From Larkinella insperata (GTDB taxonomy: Bacteria; Bacteroidota; Bacteroidia; Cytophagales; Spirosomataceae), in NCBI RefSeq assembly GCF_026248825.1, contig NZ_CP110973.1:2809001-2873000 (forward strand): 64,000 bases of DNA, in the 5' to 3' direction. The notes beneath the pieces were generated by a model that was not told the origin of the DNA, searched no databases, and worked only from the letters and a program-made list of their open reading frames with translations. The translations under genes and the position numbers were made by a program. Shown one piece after another: positions 1 to 9,770 of this stretch (position 1 is its first letter; each line of letters begins with the position of its first letter).

Positions 1-19
1 GTAGCCGTAAGGATACCGA

Positions 20-1936
20 CTAAATCAAGAACCAAAGAATCAAGATTAAACCAATGACGGCACTGGCGATGTACGATTGAACCCGCCCGTTTTGTACCGA
101 ACGCGTCAGACCGCCCAGCCGGTAGGCCAGCCACGACGCCCCGTTGACCAAGCCGTCGACAATGTTCCGATCAATCCAGCCGACGATGTGGGCCAGCACG
201 ACATTCCCCATCCCGATCAGGTTGACGATCTGATCGATAACCCGCTGGTCGAACCGGTAGGAAAACCGGGAGAACTGAACGAAAGGCCGGACGATCAGCC
301 GTTTGTAAAAGCCGTCGAGATACCAGTTGTGCTCCGACAGGCGGCTTTGCGTCGTCGATTCCGGGATTACCGGCATCCGCCAGCCGAGCCAGTTGCCCAG
401 CGCAGCCACGCTGACCGACAAAACTGCAATCCAGAGGTGTTCTTCGGGTTCGCCCAACGGCGGAAAAACCCGGAAAAACCAGCTGTGTCCGGCGGAGAGC
501 GGGTTTCCGGCAAAAACAAAACCAATGGAGAGTGCCGCCAGGAGTAAAATCGGAACCGTCATCATCAGCCCGGATTCGTGCGCGGGGCTGTGGTGGGTCG
601 CTTCCGGATTACGCACTTCTCCGAAGAAAACCAGCCGCCCCTGCCGGGCCATGTAACAGGCCGTCAGGCCGGACGATAAGACCGCCAGGACGGGAATCAG
701 ATAAGTCCAGCCGCCTTGCTGACCCGCCCACTGAAAGGCTCCCGTCAGGATGGCTTCTTTCGATAAAAACCCGGAGAACAGGGGCAGACCCGCCAGCGCG
801 GCCGCACAAACCACCCAGCCCACGAAGGTCAGCGGCATGGCTTTTCGCAGACCGCCCATCCGGCGCATGTCCTGCGTATGAATACCGTGAATGACCGACC
901 CCGCGGCCAGAAACAATCCCGCTTTAAAAAACGCGTGGGTGGTCAGGTGAAAAAGCGCGCCAACGGCGTTGCCGGTTCCCATGCCGACGACCATCAGCCC
1001 GAGTTGCGAAACGGTGGAGTAAGCCAGTACTTTTTTGATGTCGGTCTGGTACAGCGCCGAATAAGCCGCCATCAGCATCGTAACAGTGCCGATGAGCGTA
1101 ATGATTAGCAGGGCGTCGGGCGTTAGCAGAAAATGAATCCGGGCCAGCAGGAAAATACCGGCGGCCACCATCGTTGCCGCGTGAATCAGGGCCGACACCG
1201 GCGTGGGACCTTCCATGGCGTCGGGCAGCCAGGTTGTGAGCGGAAATTGGGCAGATTTACCGATGCAACCGCAAAACAGACAAAGCCCGGTTAGCGTAGC
1301 CAGCCGACCTTCCGAAACAAAAAGATCGGGAAGTTCGCTCAGGTCGGTGGTGCCGGATTGGAAAAGCAACAGAAAAATGCCGAGCAGGAAACCCGCGTCG
1401 CCGATGCGGTTCATGAGGAACGCTTTCTTGGCAGCCGCGGCCGCTTCGGGTTTGCGGAACCAGAAACCGATCAGCAGGTACGACGCAAGGCCGACAAGTT
1501 CCCAGAACGCGTACATCATGATCAGGTTACCGGCCAGAACGATGCCCAGCATGGAACCGACAAACAGACTCAGAAAGCCGAAATACCGGTAACGGTCCGG
1601 CTCATCGTGTACGTAGGAGATGGAATAAACCTGCACCAGCAGGGCGATGAAGTGCACAATGACCAGCATTAGCAGCGTCAGGGCATCAACGCGGAAGGTG
1701 ATGGGAACCGAACGTCCCGGAACGGCCATCCATTCTGTGCGCAGGGTCAGAAGTTCGGAACCCGTTTGGGCGGTTAGCCAGATCGACAAACCCAAACCGA
1801 CCAGCGTCAGCACCGCGGCCGCACCGCCCACCCAGCCGTTGATGCGTCGACCGGCCAATAGCCAGGCGCTCCCGCTCAGAAACGGCAGAAGAATAAGGAG
1901 CCAGAGAAGATTTCGGACGGTATTTTCGTCAAGCAT
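20..1936 (-). CDS. nuoL: NADH-quinone oxidoreductase subunit L
   Basis: A large antiporter-like membrane subunit of respiratory complex I, located in the inner membrane, where it couples electron transfer from NADH to quinone with proton pumping. The 638-residue product is hydrophobic throughout, at the usual NuoL length. It has the family's conserved core, including TTWLPDAMEGPTPVSALIHA near residue 240, with the lysine and histidine positions used in the proton channel. The C-terminal part has the long amphipathic and final transmembrane helices typical of NuoL rather than NuoM or NuoN. The ATG at 1936 gives a hydrophobic start. The gene ends close to the window edge, so the expected nuoM/nuoN neighbours would lie outside. 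Function is very secure from family similarity. Confidence 0.97.
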   Translation of the reverse strand: MLDENTVRNLLWLLILLPFLSGSAWLLAGRRINGWVGGAAAVLTLVGLGLSIWLTAQTGSELLTLRTEWMAVPGRSVPITFRVDALTLLMLVIVHFIALLVQVYSISYVHDEPDRYRYFGFLSLFVGSMLGIVLAGNLIMMYAFWELVGLASYLLIGFWFRKPEAAAAAKKAFLMNRIGDAGFLLGIFLLLFQSGTTDLSELPDLFVSEGRLATLTGLCLFCGCIGKSAQFPLTTWLPDAMEGPTPVSALIHAATMVAAGIFLLARIHFLLTPDALLIITLIGTVTMLMAAYSALYQTDIKKVLAYSTVSQLGLMVVGMGTGNAVGALFHLTTHAFFKAGLFLAAGSVIHGIHTQDMRRMGGLRKAMPLTFVGWVVCAAALAGLPLFSGFLSKEAILTGAFQWAGQQGGWTYLIPVLAVLSSGLTACYMARQGRLVFFGEVRNPEATHHSPAHESGLMMTVPILLLAALSIGFVFAGNPLSAGHSWFFRVFPPLGEPEEHLWIAVLSVSVAALGNWLGWRMPVIPESTTQSRLSEHNWYLDGFYKRLIVRPFVQFSRFSYRFDQRVIDQIVNLIGMGNVVLAHIVGWIDRNIVDGLVNGASWLAYRLGGLTRSVQNGRVQSYIASAVIGLILILWFLI

Positions 1937-2215
1937 CGCGCAAGATACGTGTGGACGGTCGGCGGGGCAAATATCCTGAATAAACGGGCCAATAAAAACA
2001 ATTCGTCAATATTATGGGGATTATAGGGTATTCGTACTATTTATCCTCAATTCATCAAGGTAATACAGCGAGTTTGAAAACCGGAAACTAAATAATCTGA
2101 ACAAAGGGGAGAAACGAACCGTTTAAGCTGGGCTGTGTGCAAATATTTAAAACTATTTCTATAAAAAATGGTAGTTTTAATACGTTCAGCTTAAAGACCG
2201 CACGCACCACCGACT

Positions 2216-2818
2216 TTGGAACATCGCTTTACGCATACGGATGAAACTTACTGGCAAGCGATTCGGATGGGCGATAAAACCGCGCTGGAAGCTTTGGCAA
2301 CCCGGTATTATCGTCCGCTGTTCCACTATTGTACCCGCTTCACCGCCAACCACGCGCTGATCGAAGATTGCCTGCAGGATCTGTTTCTGGAGATTTGGGA
2401 GAAGAAAACCGCCCTGACCGATGTTAAATCGGTGAAAGCGTATCTTTTCACGGCGGTTCGTCACAACATGCTGCACCGGGTTCGGCGCGACCATCTGTTT
2501 ACGGCGTTTGATGAAACGGATGAGGCCGAAAACCCGATTTTTGACCCGGAACGGCTGCTGCTGGTCCACGAACACGAGCAAACGCAAAAGGACCTGCTCA
2601 AACAATCGCTGGACCAGTTGCCCCGGCGACAGCGCGAAGCCATCTACCTGCGCTATTACGAAGAACTCTCTTACGAAGAAATTGCGTCCGTGATGGGCCT
2701 GAACCGGCAGGTGGTGGCCAATTACCTGCAACACGCGCTGCTTACCCTGCGCAAACACTGCCGAAACGTGCTGCTGGATGGCTGGGTCGGAACGGTGTTG
2801 GCGCTGCTTTTCAGCTAA
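2216..2818 (+). CDS. ECF-type RNA polymerase sigma factor
   Basis: A 200-residue sigma-70 family factor of the extracytoplasmic-function class. Region 2 lies at about residues 18-90 (CLQDLFLEIW, then a VKAYLFTAVRHNMLHRVRR stretch). Region 4 lies at about 125-185 (LPRRQREAIYLRYYEELSYE, then an EIASVMG helix-turn-helix). The start shown is TTG; an in-frame ATG at 2267 (MGDKTALEAL) gives a slightly shorter protein and is an equally possible start. The FecR and SusC genes downstream suggest it responds to outer-membrane substrate binding by SusC, relayed by FecR. Unusually, it is separated from FecR by an opposing gene. Function as a sigma factor is secure; the regulon is inferred from context. 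Confidence 0.9.
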   Translation: MEHRFTHTDETYWQAIRMGDKTALEALATRYYRPLFHYCTRFTANHALIEDCLQDLFLEIWEKKTALTDVKSVKAYLFTAVRHNMLHRVRRDHLFTAFDETDEAENPIFDPERLLLVHEHEQTQKDLLKQSLDQLPRRQREAIYLRYYEELSYEEIASVMGLNRQVVANYLQHALLTLRKHCRNVLLDGWVGTVLALLFS

Positions 2819-2829
2819 CAAAGCGGTCG

Positions 2830-3327
2830 TTACGGTTCATCCGGGCTTAAACAGGCCAAAATGAAAAGCACCATCGCGGCTGCCGATGCCACCGATCGGA
2901 CGGCATTGAGCCGGTTCCACGGCCCTTCAAACTGCGCTCGTTGCCGGGCTAATTCGTCGGCTGAGGTCGACAGCAGTTGCAGGGAATCCAGTTGATTATT
3001 CAGCGGAATATTGCCCAGAACGGTTACGCCAAACGCCCCAACCCAATACACCAGCGAAGCCGCAGCCAGCAACCAGAAACGCACGGACGTGGGGCGGCTG
3101 TACTGAAGCCACGCGCTGAGCGACAGAAAGAAAGGCGCTCCGAAGAAAGCAACGAAAAAGACAGGATTCTGAATGGTCCGGTTGATGGACTGAAAAGCCG
3201 TGAGGTAGTTCGTATCCGACAGGCGGCCCAGACCCAGGTTGACCGCGCAGGAAAAGGCGTAGAAAATTCCCGCCATCAGGGCCGTGGTGGTGCCCGCTAC
3301 CATCAAAACGAAGTGTGTCAATTTCAT
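2830..3327 (-). CDS. DUF1772 / anthrone oxygenase-like membrane protein
   Basis: A 165-residue integral membrane protein with about four hydrophobic helices. It begins MKLTHFVLMVAGTTTALMAG and resembles the DUF1772 family, whose fungal members are called anthrone oxygenases; bacterial members have no established role. A longer reading to 3456 is possible, but the added N-terminus is basic and not conserved-looking, so ATG at 3327 is preferred. It lies between a sigma factor and its probable FecR partner on the opposite strand, with its stop 12 bp from the sigma stop. This suggests later insertion into a sigma/anti-sigma unit. No catalytic residues can be assigned. Confidence 0.8.
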   Translation of the reverse strand: MKLTHFVLMVAGTTTALMAGIFYAFSCAVNLGLGRLSDTNYLTAFQSINRTIQNPVFFVAFFGAPFFLSLSAWLQYSRPTSVRFWLLAAASLVYWVGAFGVTVLGNIPLNNQLDSLQLLSTSADELARQRAQFEGPWNRLNAVRSVASAAAMVLFILACLSPDEP

Positions 3328-3504
3328 AGGACTCGTGTTTTGTTTTTCGGCAAAACTCTTCAAACGATCGGTCGCAAAATAGAATGAAACCGACACCCAC
3401 GGTCGTCTGGACACACGACGGTCGGCAGAAAATTTACCTTCTAGGATTTTTTTCAAAAGAGTATACGTCTGGCTTTCACGGTATTGTAGAGTTGTCCAGG
3501 ATGT

Positions 3505-4689
3505 TTGTTACTTTTTTTTGAAAAAATTTCACAGAACCACGGTTACTTTTTTCGCCCATCTTCCTCATCGTCGCGTAAACGGCTTGCTGCCGACCTTTTG
3601 ACCCGACTCAACGACGTGCAACCGCAGGACTTAATCGAAAACGAATCATTCCGGCGCTGGGTATTCCGGCCCACCGGGACGGACACGGCTTACTGGGAAA
3701 CCTGGATGGCCGAACATCCCGACCACCGGGCGAACGCCGAGCTGGCCCGCCGGTTTCTGCTCAGTGCGAAGGGAGATTTGCCCCCCGTATCCGATCAAAC
3801 CGTTAGCGCCAACGTGAAGCGGTTGCTGGTGGCTGTTGAGGACACGGAAGCCGATAGGGATCAGAATCGGCTGGGTAGATCGTGGTGGCGCCGTTCGTGG
3901 GCGCTCACGGGTGCAGCGGCCTCGGTGTTGCTGGTGGGCGGATTCTGGCTGCTGAGAAATTACAACCGAACCGAATCGGAGCGAAATGCCGTAGCGCAGA
4001 AACCCGCCGTTCGAATGATCGAGGTGACTAACGACAAAAACGAACCCCGGTTGGTGCGGCTGTCCGACGGTAGTCTGGTGCGGCTTCATACGAAGGCCCG
4101 GATTCAATTTCCGGAAACGTTTGCGGCCCAAAGCCGGGAAGTGCAGTTGAGCGGAACGGCTTTTTTTGAAGTGGCGAAAAATCCGGCTAAACCGTTTCTG
4201 GTTCACGCCCATTCACTGACGACGCGCGTGCTGGGAACCAGTTTCACGATTTACGCTCCGGCGCAGGGGGCCGATACCCGCGTGGTTGTTCGAACGGGGC
4301 GCGTGGCGGTTTACCTCCGTCCGGCGTTGGCCGCCCGGTCTGTCGCCGACTCGGCAACGGTTCTGCTGACGGCTAACCAGCAGGCCATTTACCATCCGGG
4401 CGACGTTCGGCCCGCCAGGGAGGAGGTGGCCCGAGGGGAGCGGGTAGCGAGCACCCGGTTTGCCTTCCGGCGGACTCCGCTGGCGCAGGTGTTTCAGCGT
4501 CTGGAACAAACCTACGGGATTCGCGTGCAGTATGACGCCCAGGCCGTTGCCCATTGTACGCTGACGGCGCAGCTCGACGAGCAATCGCTGTTTGAAAAAC
4601 TGGATGTGATTACAACCAGCACGGGAACCAGCTATGAACTGGCCGACGACGGAACAATTCGGATCCAACCCGGAAGCGGCTGTCAGTAA
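3505..4689 (+). CDS. FecR family anti-sigma factor
   Basis: An inner-membrane anti-sigma regulator that holds an ECF sigma factor in the cytoplasm and receives a signal from a SusC-type transducer in the periplasm. The cytoplasmic N-terminal part carries ENESFRRWVF, typical of the family. One transmembrane helix follows (about residues 132-150 from this start). The periplasmic FecR domain reads LSDGSLVRLHTKARIQFP, AFFEVAKNPAKPFLVHA and TRVLGTSFTIYA, and a DUF4974-type C-terminal domain starts near residue 325. The start is uncertain. No ATG exists in frame; TTG 3505, TTG 3598 and GTG 3616 are options, and 3598 best fits family length before the FRRW motif. SusC follows by 36 bp. Confidence 0.92.
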   Translation: MLLFFEKISQNHGYFFRPSSSSSRKRLAADLLTRLNDVQPQDLIENESFRRWVFRPTGTDTAYWETWMAEHPDHRANAELARRFLLSAKGDLPPVSDQTVSANVKRLLVAVEDTEADRDQNRLGRSWWRRSWALTGAAASVLLVGGFWLLRNYNRTESERNAVAQKPAVRMIEVTNDKNEPRLVRLSDGSLVRLHTKARIQFPETFAAQSREVQLSGTAFFEVAKNPAKPFLVHAHSLTTRVLGTSFTIYAPAQGADTRVVVRTGRVAVYLRPALAARSVADSATVLLTANQQAIYHPGDVRPAREEVARGERVASTRFAFRRTPLAQVFQRLEQTYGIRVQYDAQAVAHCTLTAQLDEQSLFEKLDVITTSTGTSYELADDGTIRIQPGSGCQ

Positions 4690-4725
4690 GTGAAAAAAGA
4701 TACCCTGTAACCACCCATTAGTGAC

Positions 4726-7700
4726 ATGAAAAAACGCATACTTTCCTTTCCTGAAATCCGAGGGCGATGGCTGGGAACCGTGCTGGCGGGGGCTTTCCTG
4801 CTGATGGGGCTGGTCAATGGTCTGCTGGCGCGACCTGCCTCCGGCCAAAACCCGCTCAAACGACCCATCAGCCTGACAATTGCGAACCAGCCGATGGAAG
4901 CTGTTCTGCAACACGTGGAGAAGGCGGCTGATGTAACGTTTGCGTACAGTTACGAAATCGTCCGCGCCGACCGCCGGGTGAGCCTCAACGTTCGAAATGA
5001 GCGGCTGGGTACGATTCTGAGTACGTTGCTCGACCCAATTCAGGTGACGTACGAAGTAGTGGGCAACCGCATGATTGTACTCAAAAAGAAATTGTCCGAA
5101 CCGGCGGGGGTTAAATCCGGCAGTGCAAACACGGGGTTGAGCCGTCCGGAAACCAATTTAACCGCGTCGCTTGAACCGATGGTGATTGAAAAGACGGTTT
5201 CGGGACAGGTGGTCGATGAGAAAAATGAGCCGATGCCGGGCGTCAACGTCGTCCTGAAAGGCACGACGGTCGGCAGCACCACCGACGTCGAAGGAAAATA
5301 CCGCATCAACGTGCCCGACAACGGCGGTACCCTGCAATTTTCGTTTATCGGTTATCTGACGCAGGAGACTGTTATCGGTAACCGCACGACGGTGAATGTC
5401 ACGCTGGCGGTGGATGATAAAACCCTGTCGGAAGTGGTGGTGGTGGGCTACGGGACGCAGAAAAAAGCGGACTTGACGGGCGCGGTTTCGACCATTTCCT
5501 CCAAAGATATTGACCGCTTACCGGTGGCCGGTATCGACCAGGCGCTTCAGGGAAAAGCCGCCGGGGTGCGGGTCACGCAGTCGACGGGCGCACCGGGTGA
5601 GGGCGTGGCCGTGCGGATTCGCGGGGTCGGGACCATCAACGACAACAGTCCGCTGTTCGTCATCGACGGCGTGCCGACCAAAGATCCCTTCAGCATTCTG
5701 AACCCGGCGGATATTGAAAGTATGTCGGTGTTGAAAGATGCGTCGTCGTCGGCGATCTACGGGTCGCGGGCGGCCAACGGGGTGATTGTGGTTACGACCA
5801 AACGCGGCCGCAGCGGGGTTCCGCGCATTGCCTTCAACAGCTACGCGGGCGTTCAGCAGCACGGGCGGCTGATTCCGATGGCCAACACCGCTGAGTACGT
5901 CCGGATTTTTAACGAATCGGTGGAAAACGACAACGTGGGTGTGGATAACCCCAGCCTGCAGCGAAGACCGATTCCGGCGGATGCTCAACTGGCCGATACC
6001 GACTGGCAGAAGGCTATTTTCCGCCCGGCCATGATTCAGAACTACCAGCTGTCGATCAGCGGGGGCAACGAAAAATCGCACTACCTGCTGTCGGGCAACT
6101 ACTTCGATCAGAAAGGGATTATTCTGAATTCGGCTTACAAACGCTACAGCCTGCGGACCAGCATCGATACCGACATTGCCGGAAAAGTGAAAGTCGGGAC
6201 CAATTTGAACCTGACTTTTTCCGACCGCAACATTGTGGGAAGTTCGGGTGATGGCTACGGCGGCAACGGCGGAAGTATTGTTCGGTACGCTTTGTTCCGG
6301 TCGCCCGCCATCCCAATTTACGACCAGAACGGTAATTATACCGATCTGCCGTCGAGTCCGGCGCTGTACGGCGATGGCTATAACCCCGTTGGGCTGGCCG
6401 AGAAGCAGGACAACAAAGAGCGGCAATACCGGGTGTTTGGAAACCTGTTTGGTGAGTGGCAGGTACTCCGGAACCTGCGGTTTCGCTCGGACGGCGGTCT
6501 GGATGTGAACGTCATTAACCGGAAAGTCTTCAACGAAAATTGGGGGACGAACGGACGCATCAACAGCCCGGCTTCGCTGACCAATCAGGTGGCGTTAATC
6601 AGTACGCTGAACTGGAACAACACGCTGACCTACAGTCGCGTATTCAACGACGTGCACGACCTTTCGGTGCTGGTCGGGACGGAAGCGATTCACAACGTTA
6701 GCCGGACCATCGGCGGCTCCGACCGCAACTACATCGATCAGGTCGAAAACCTGCGCTACCTCGGCCGGGGCATTGATCCGACGGGCAAAACCAGCTTCGA
6801 AGGCGATTCGCGCTGGGCGTTGTTTTCGCTGTTTGGCCGGGTCAACTACGCCTATAACAACAAGTACCTGTTCACGGCCAACATCCGGCGCGATGGGTCT
6901 TCGCGGTTCTCGGCACAAAATCGGTACGGAACGTTCTTTTCCGGTTCAGTAGGCTGGAACATCGACCAGGAAAACTTTTTCAAGCCGTTATCCGGCGTCA
7001 TGTCGCAGCTGAAACTGCGGGCGAGCGTCGGGCAGCTGGGTAACCAGGACATTGGCAATTACCCGTTTGCTTCGATTGTAGCGGGCGGTTACAACTATCC
7101 ATTGGGCGATCCGCTGCAGAATACGCCGGGTTACACCATCGTCAGCCGGGGCAACACAAACGTTAAATGGGAGTCGTCGACGCAAACCGACATTGGCCTG
7201 GAAACCGGCTTTTGGGGCAACAAAATCCAGTTGACCGCCGATTATTTTATCAAAACCACTTCCGACATGCTGATTCCGGTGCCGGTACCGAAGTCGGGCG
7301 GAGCCGCCGGAGCGCCCTACGTCAACGCCGGAAAAGTGGAAAACCGGGGGCTGGAACTGGACCTGATTTATCAGGATAAAAAGGGCGAATTTAGCTATGA
7401 TGTCACCGCCAACGTGTCGTTCATCAAAAACAAGCTGCTCTCGCTCAGCGACGGGCGGCCCATTCCCGGCGGGCGCATCGACAATGGGGTGTTTGCCACG
7501 CTGACCGAGCCGGGCTACCCCATCGGTTCGTTTTACCTGCTCCAGCAGGAAGGTATCTTCCAGTCCGAAGCCGACATTTTCACCAGCGCATTTCAGGGCA
7601 ACACCATTCGCCCCGGCGACGTGAAATTCAAAGACATCAACGGCGACGGGTTGATCAACCAGCAGGATCGCTCGCACGTGGGCAGCCCGATTCCGACGCT

Positions 7701-8217
7701 TTTGTACGGCTTAACGGCAAATCTCGCCTGGAAAGGATTTGACCTGTCGGCGTTCTTCCAGGGCGTATCGGGCAATAAAATTTATTACCAGGTTGCCACC
7801 GACATCGAAGGTTTTTACCGCGCTTTCAACATCACCAAACGGGTGGTCGACGAGCACTGGACGGGGCCGGGCACGAGCAATACCCAGCCGCGGGTGTCGT
7901 GGAAAGGGTCGGCCAACAACAAACAACCTTCCACCCGCTTCCTGGAAGACGGGGCCTACACCCGGCTCAAAAACCTGCAGATCGGTTACACGCTGCCCGC
8001 TAAAGTGAGCAAGAGGTTTGGTTCGTCCAGCACGCGGGTGTATGTGAGCGGGCAGAACCTGCTGACGTTCACGAAGTACCCCGGTCTGGACCCCGAAATG
8101 CAGACCAGCAACAACGTGAACAACGAGCCGTTCAAGGGCGACGTAGCCGTCGGAATCGACTGGGGAACCTACCCCACGGCCAAGATTTACATGATCGGTT
8201 TAAACGTAAACTTCTGA
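4726..8217 (+). CDS. SusC/RagA TonB-dependent outer-membrane transporter with STN domain
   Basis: An outer-membrane porin of 1163 residues that imports an oligosaccharide or similar large nutrient, powered by TonB. Order of parts: signal peptide (1-40), STN signalling domain (about 46-121, PISLTIANQPMEAVLQHVEK), CarboxypepD_reg-like domain (about 160-245, VSGQVVDEKNEPMPGVNVVL), plug (about 240-360, with the family marker SSAIYGSRAANGVIVVTTKR), then a 22-strand barrel ending in an aromatic residue (MIGLNVNF). The STN domain fits the sigma/FecR genes upstream, with which it probably forms a trans-envelope signalling pathway. SusD follows after 13 bp. Class is certain; the substrate cannot be read from sequence. 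Confidence 0.97.
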   Translation: MKKRILSFPEIRGRWLGTVLAGAFLLMGLVNGLLARPASGQNPLKRPISLTIANQPMEAVLQHVEKAADVTFAYSYEIVRADRRVSLNVRNERLGTILSTLLDPIQVTYEVVGNRMIVLKKKLSEPAGVKSGSANTGLSRPETNLTASLEPMVIEKTVSGQVVDEKNEPMPGVNVVLKGTTVGSTTDVEGKYRINVPDNGGTLQFSFIGYLTQETVIGNRTTVNVTLAVDDKTLSEVVVVGYGTQKKADLTGAVSTISSKDIDRLPVAGIDQALQGKAAGVRVTQSTGAPGEGVAVRIRGVGTINDNSPLFVIDGVPTKDPFSILNPADIESMSVLKDASSSAIYGSRAANGVIVVTTKRGRSGVPRIAFNSYAGVQQHGRLIPMANTAEYVRIFNESVENDNVGVDNPSLQRRPIPADAQLADTDWQKAIFRPAMIQNYQLSISGGNEKSHYLLSGNYFDQKGIILNSAYKRYSLRTSIDTDIAGKVKVGTNLNLTFSDRNIVGSSGDGYGGNGGSIVRYALFRSPAIPIYDQNGNYTDLPSSPALYGDGYNPVGLAEKQDNKERQYRVFGNLFGEWQVLRNLRFRSDGGLDVNVINRKVFNENWGTNGRINSPASLTNQVALISTLNWNNTLTYSRVFNDVHDLSVLVGTEAIHNVSRTIGGSDRNYIDQVENLRYLGRGIDPTGKTSFEGDSRWALFSLFGRVNYAYNNKYLFTANIRRDGSSRFSAQNRYGTFFSGSVGWNIDQENFFKPLSGVMSQLKLRASVGQLGNQDIGNYPFASIVAGGYNYPLGDPLQNTPGYTIVSRGNTNVKWESSTQTDIGLETGFWGNKIQLTADYFIKTTSDMLIPVPVPKSGGAAGAPYVNAGKVENRGLELDLIYQDKKGEFSYDVTANVSFIKNKLLSLSDGRPIPGGRIDNGVFATLTEPGYPIGSFYLLQQEGIFQSEADIFTSAFQGNTIRPGDVKFKDINGDGLINQQDRSHVGSPIPTLLYGLTANLAWKGFDLSAFFQGVSGNKIYYQVATDIEGFYRAFNITKRVVDEHWTGPGTSNTQPRVSWKGSANNKQPSTRFLEDGAYTRLKNLQIGYTLPAKVSKRFGSSSTRVYVSGQNLLTFTKYPGLDPEMQTSNNVNNEPFKGDVAVGIDWGTYPTAKIYMIGLNVNF

Positions 8218-8230
8218 CGAACAAAATCGT

Positions 8231-9730
8231 ATGAAGCGAATTCAAGCTCTGATAATAGCAACGGCTTTTCTGGGAATGACCAGCAGTTGCAGCGATTTTC
8301 TGAACGAAGAAGTCCGGGCTGATTACCCCGAATCGGCCTTCTACCAGACGCAGGCACAGGCCGTGCTGGCAATGAATGCCGCCTACGTGCCGCTGGCGTT
8401 TTCGACCGACCGCAACCGGCTGTGGGTTTTCGGCGATGTAGCCTCCGACGATGCCGCCAAAGGCGGTGATCCGGGCGACCAGGCCGACATTGGTTTGATC
8501 GACGATTTCCAGATTTTTCCGAGCAACGGCGCGGTTGAATCGCAATGGGGGGAGTGGTACGAGGGCATCAGCCGCTGCAACATCGTACTGCAGAAAGTAC
8601 CCGGCATTACCATGAGCGCCGACATTAAAAACCGGATTCTGGGCGAAGCACGGTTTCTGCGAGCGTTGTATTACTTCTACCTGGTCAACACCTACGGACC
8701 GGTGCCGGTATTGCTCGAACCGAAAAATCCGGAAGAACTACAGATTGCGCAGTCGCCGGTCGAGGAGATTTACACCCGCGTGATTGAAGCTGACCTGGCC
8801 GAAGCGATCAAAAACCTGCCAGCCGCCCACTCGGGTTCGGACGTAGGCCGGGCTACCAAAGGCGCGGCTACGGCTTTGCTGGCAAAAGCCTATCTGTACC
8901 AGAAAAAATGGCAGCCAGCCGCCGAAACAGCCGCGCAGGTGCAGGCCCTTGGCGACTACGAACTGCTGCCGGTATACCGCCAGAATTTTGACCAGAATTT
9001 CAAGAACAACAAGGAAGCCATTTTCTCGGTCCAGCACCTGACCAATCAGGTTCCGTTCATGGGAAACCGTCTGAACCAGTGGTTTGCGCCCCGCCAGAAC
9101 GAAAACGGCTACTTCTTTAATGCTCCCACGCCCGATTTCGTGGCCGAGTTTGAGAAAACCAGCGCGGGTGTAGTAGACCCCCGGCTCGATTATACCGTGG
9201 CCCGGGCGGGCAAACCCTGGATCGACGGCACGCCCTACGACCCAACCTGGTCGCCCACCGGTTACCTGAACAAAAAACACGTACAGCCGCTGTCGGAAGT
9301 GTCGAAAAGCACTAAAGCGGACGGCAACCTGAATTACGTGATGATCCGGTACGCGGACGTGCTGCTCTGGCAGGCCGAAGCCCTCAACGAGTTGGGCCGC
9401 TCTGCCGAAGCCCTGACTTTTCTGAACCAGGTGCGGAAACGGGCGCGCGAAAGTTACCTGCACGATTCCACCCTCGACTCCACGGCGGTTCCGGCCGGGT
9501 TGCTGCCCAACATTGTGATTACGAATCAGTCGGCCCTGCGCGAAGCCATTTACCACGAACGGCGCGTCGAACTGGGCTTTGAATTTCACCGGTATTATGA
9601 TCTGATGCGCTGGGGCAAGGAATACGCGGAAAATGCGCTGAAAGACAAGCCGTCGTTCCAGTACGCTACCAGCCGGTATTTTCCGATTCCGCAGAGTGAG
9701 CGGGACACCAACAAGGGCTTGAAATTTTGA
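8231..9730 (+). CDS. SusD/RagB family outer-membrane substrate-binding lipoprotein
   Basis: The surface lid and glycan-binding partner of the preceding SusC. The 499-residue protein starts with a lipoprotein signal (FLGMTSSC, lipidated Cys20). It then has the SusD-like N-terminal domain with helical TPR-like units (ILGEARFLRALYYFYLVNTYGPVPVLLEP) and the C-terminal RagB/SusD domain (LREAIYHERRVELGFEFHRYYDLMRW). The acidic stretch just after Cys20 (SDFLNEE) resembles signals for surface display in Bacteroidota. It is only 13 bp from SusC and certainly co-transcribed. The ligand is unknown, but the downstream ABC sugar importer suggests a carbohydrate. Confidence 0.97.
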   Translation: MKRIQALIIATAFLGMTSSCSDFLNEEVRADYPESAFYQTQAQAVLAMNAAYVPLAFSTDRNRLWVFGDVASDDAAKGGDPGDQADIGLIDDFQIFPSNGAVESQWGEWYEGISRCNIVLQKVPGITMSADIKNRILGEARFLRALYYFYLVNTYGPVPVLLEPKNPEELQIAQSPVEEIYTRVIEADLAEAIKNLPAAHSGSDVGRATKGAATALLAKAYLYQKKWQPAAETAAQVQALGDYELLPVYRQNFDQNFKNNKEAIFSVQHLTNQVPFMGNRLNQWFAPRQNENGYFFNAPTPDFVAEFEKTSAGVVDPRLDYTVARAGKPWIDGTPYDPTWSPTGYLNKKHVQPLSEVSKSTKADGNLNYVMIRYADVLLWQAEALNELGRSAEALTFLNQVRKRARESYLHDSTLDSTAVPAGLLPNIVITNQSALREAIYHERRVELGFEFHRYYDLMRWGKEYAENALKDKPSFQYATSRYFPIPQSERDTNKGLKF

Positions 9731-9770
9731 ATTTTATCTATTTAATAATCCAAATCAGTAGCCAATTTTT

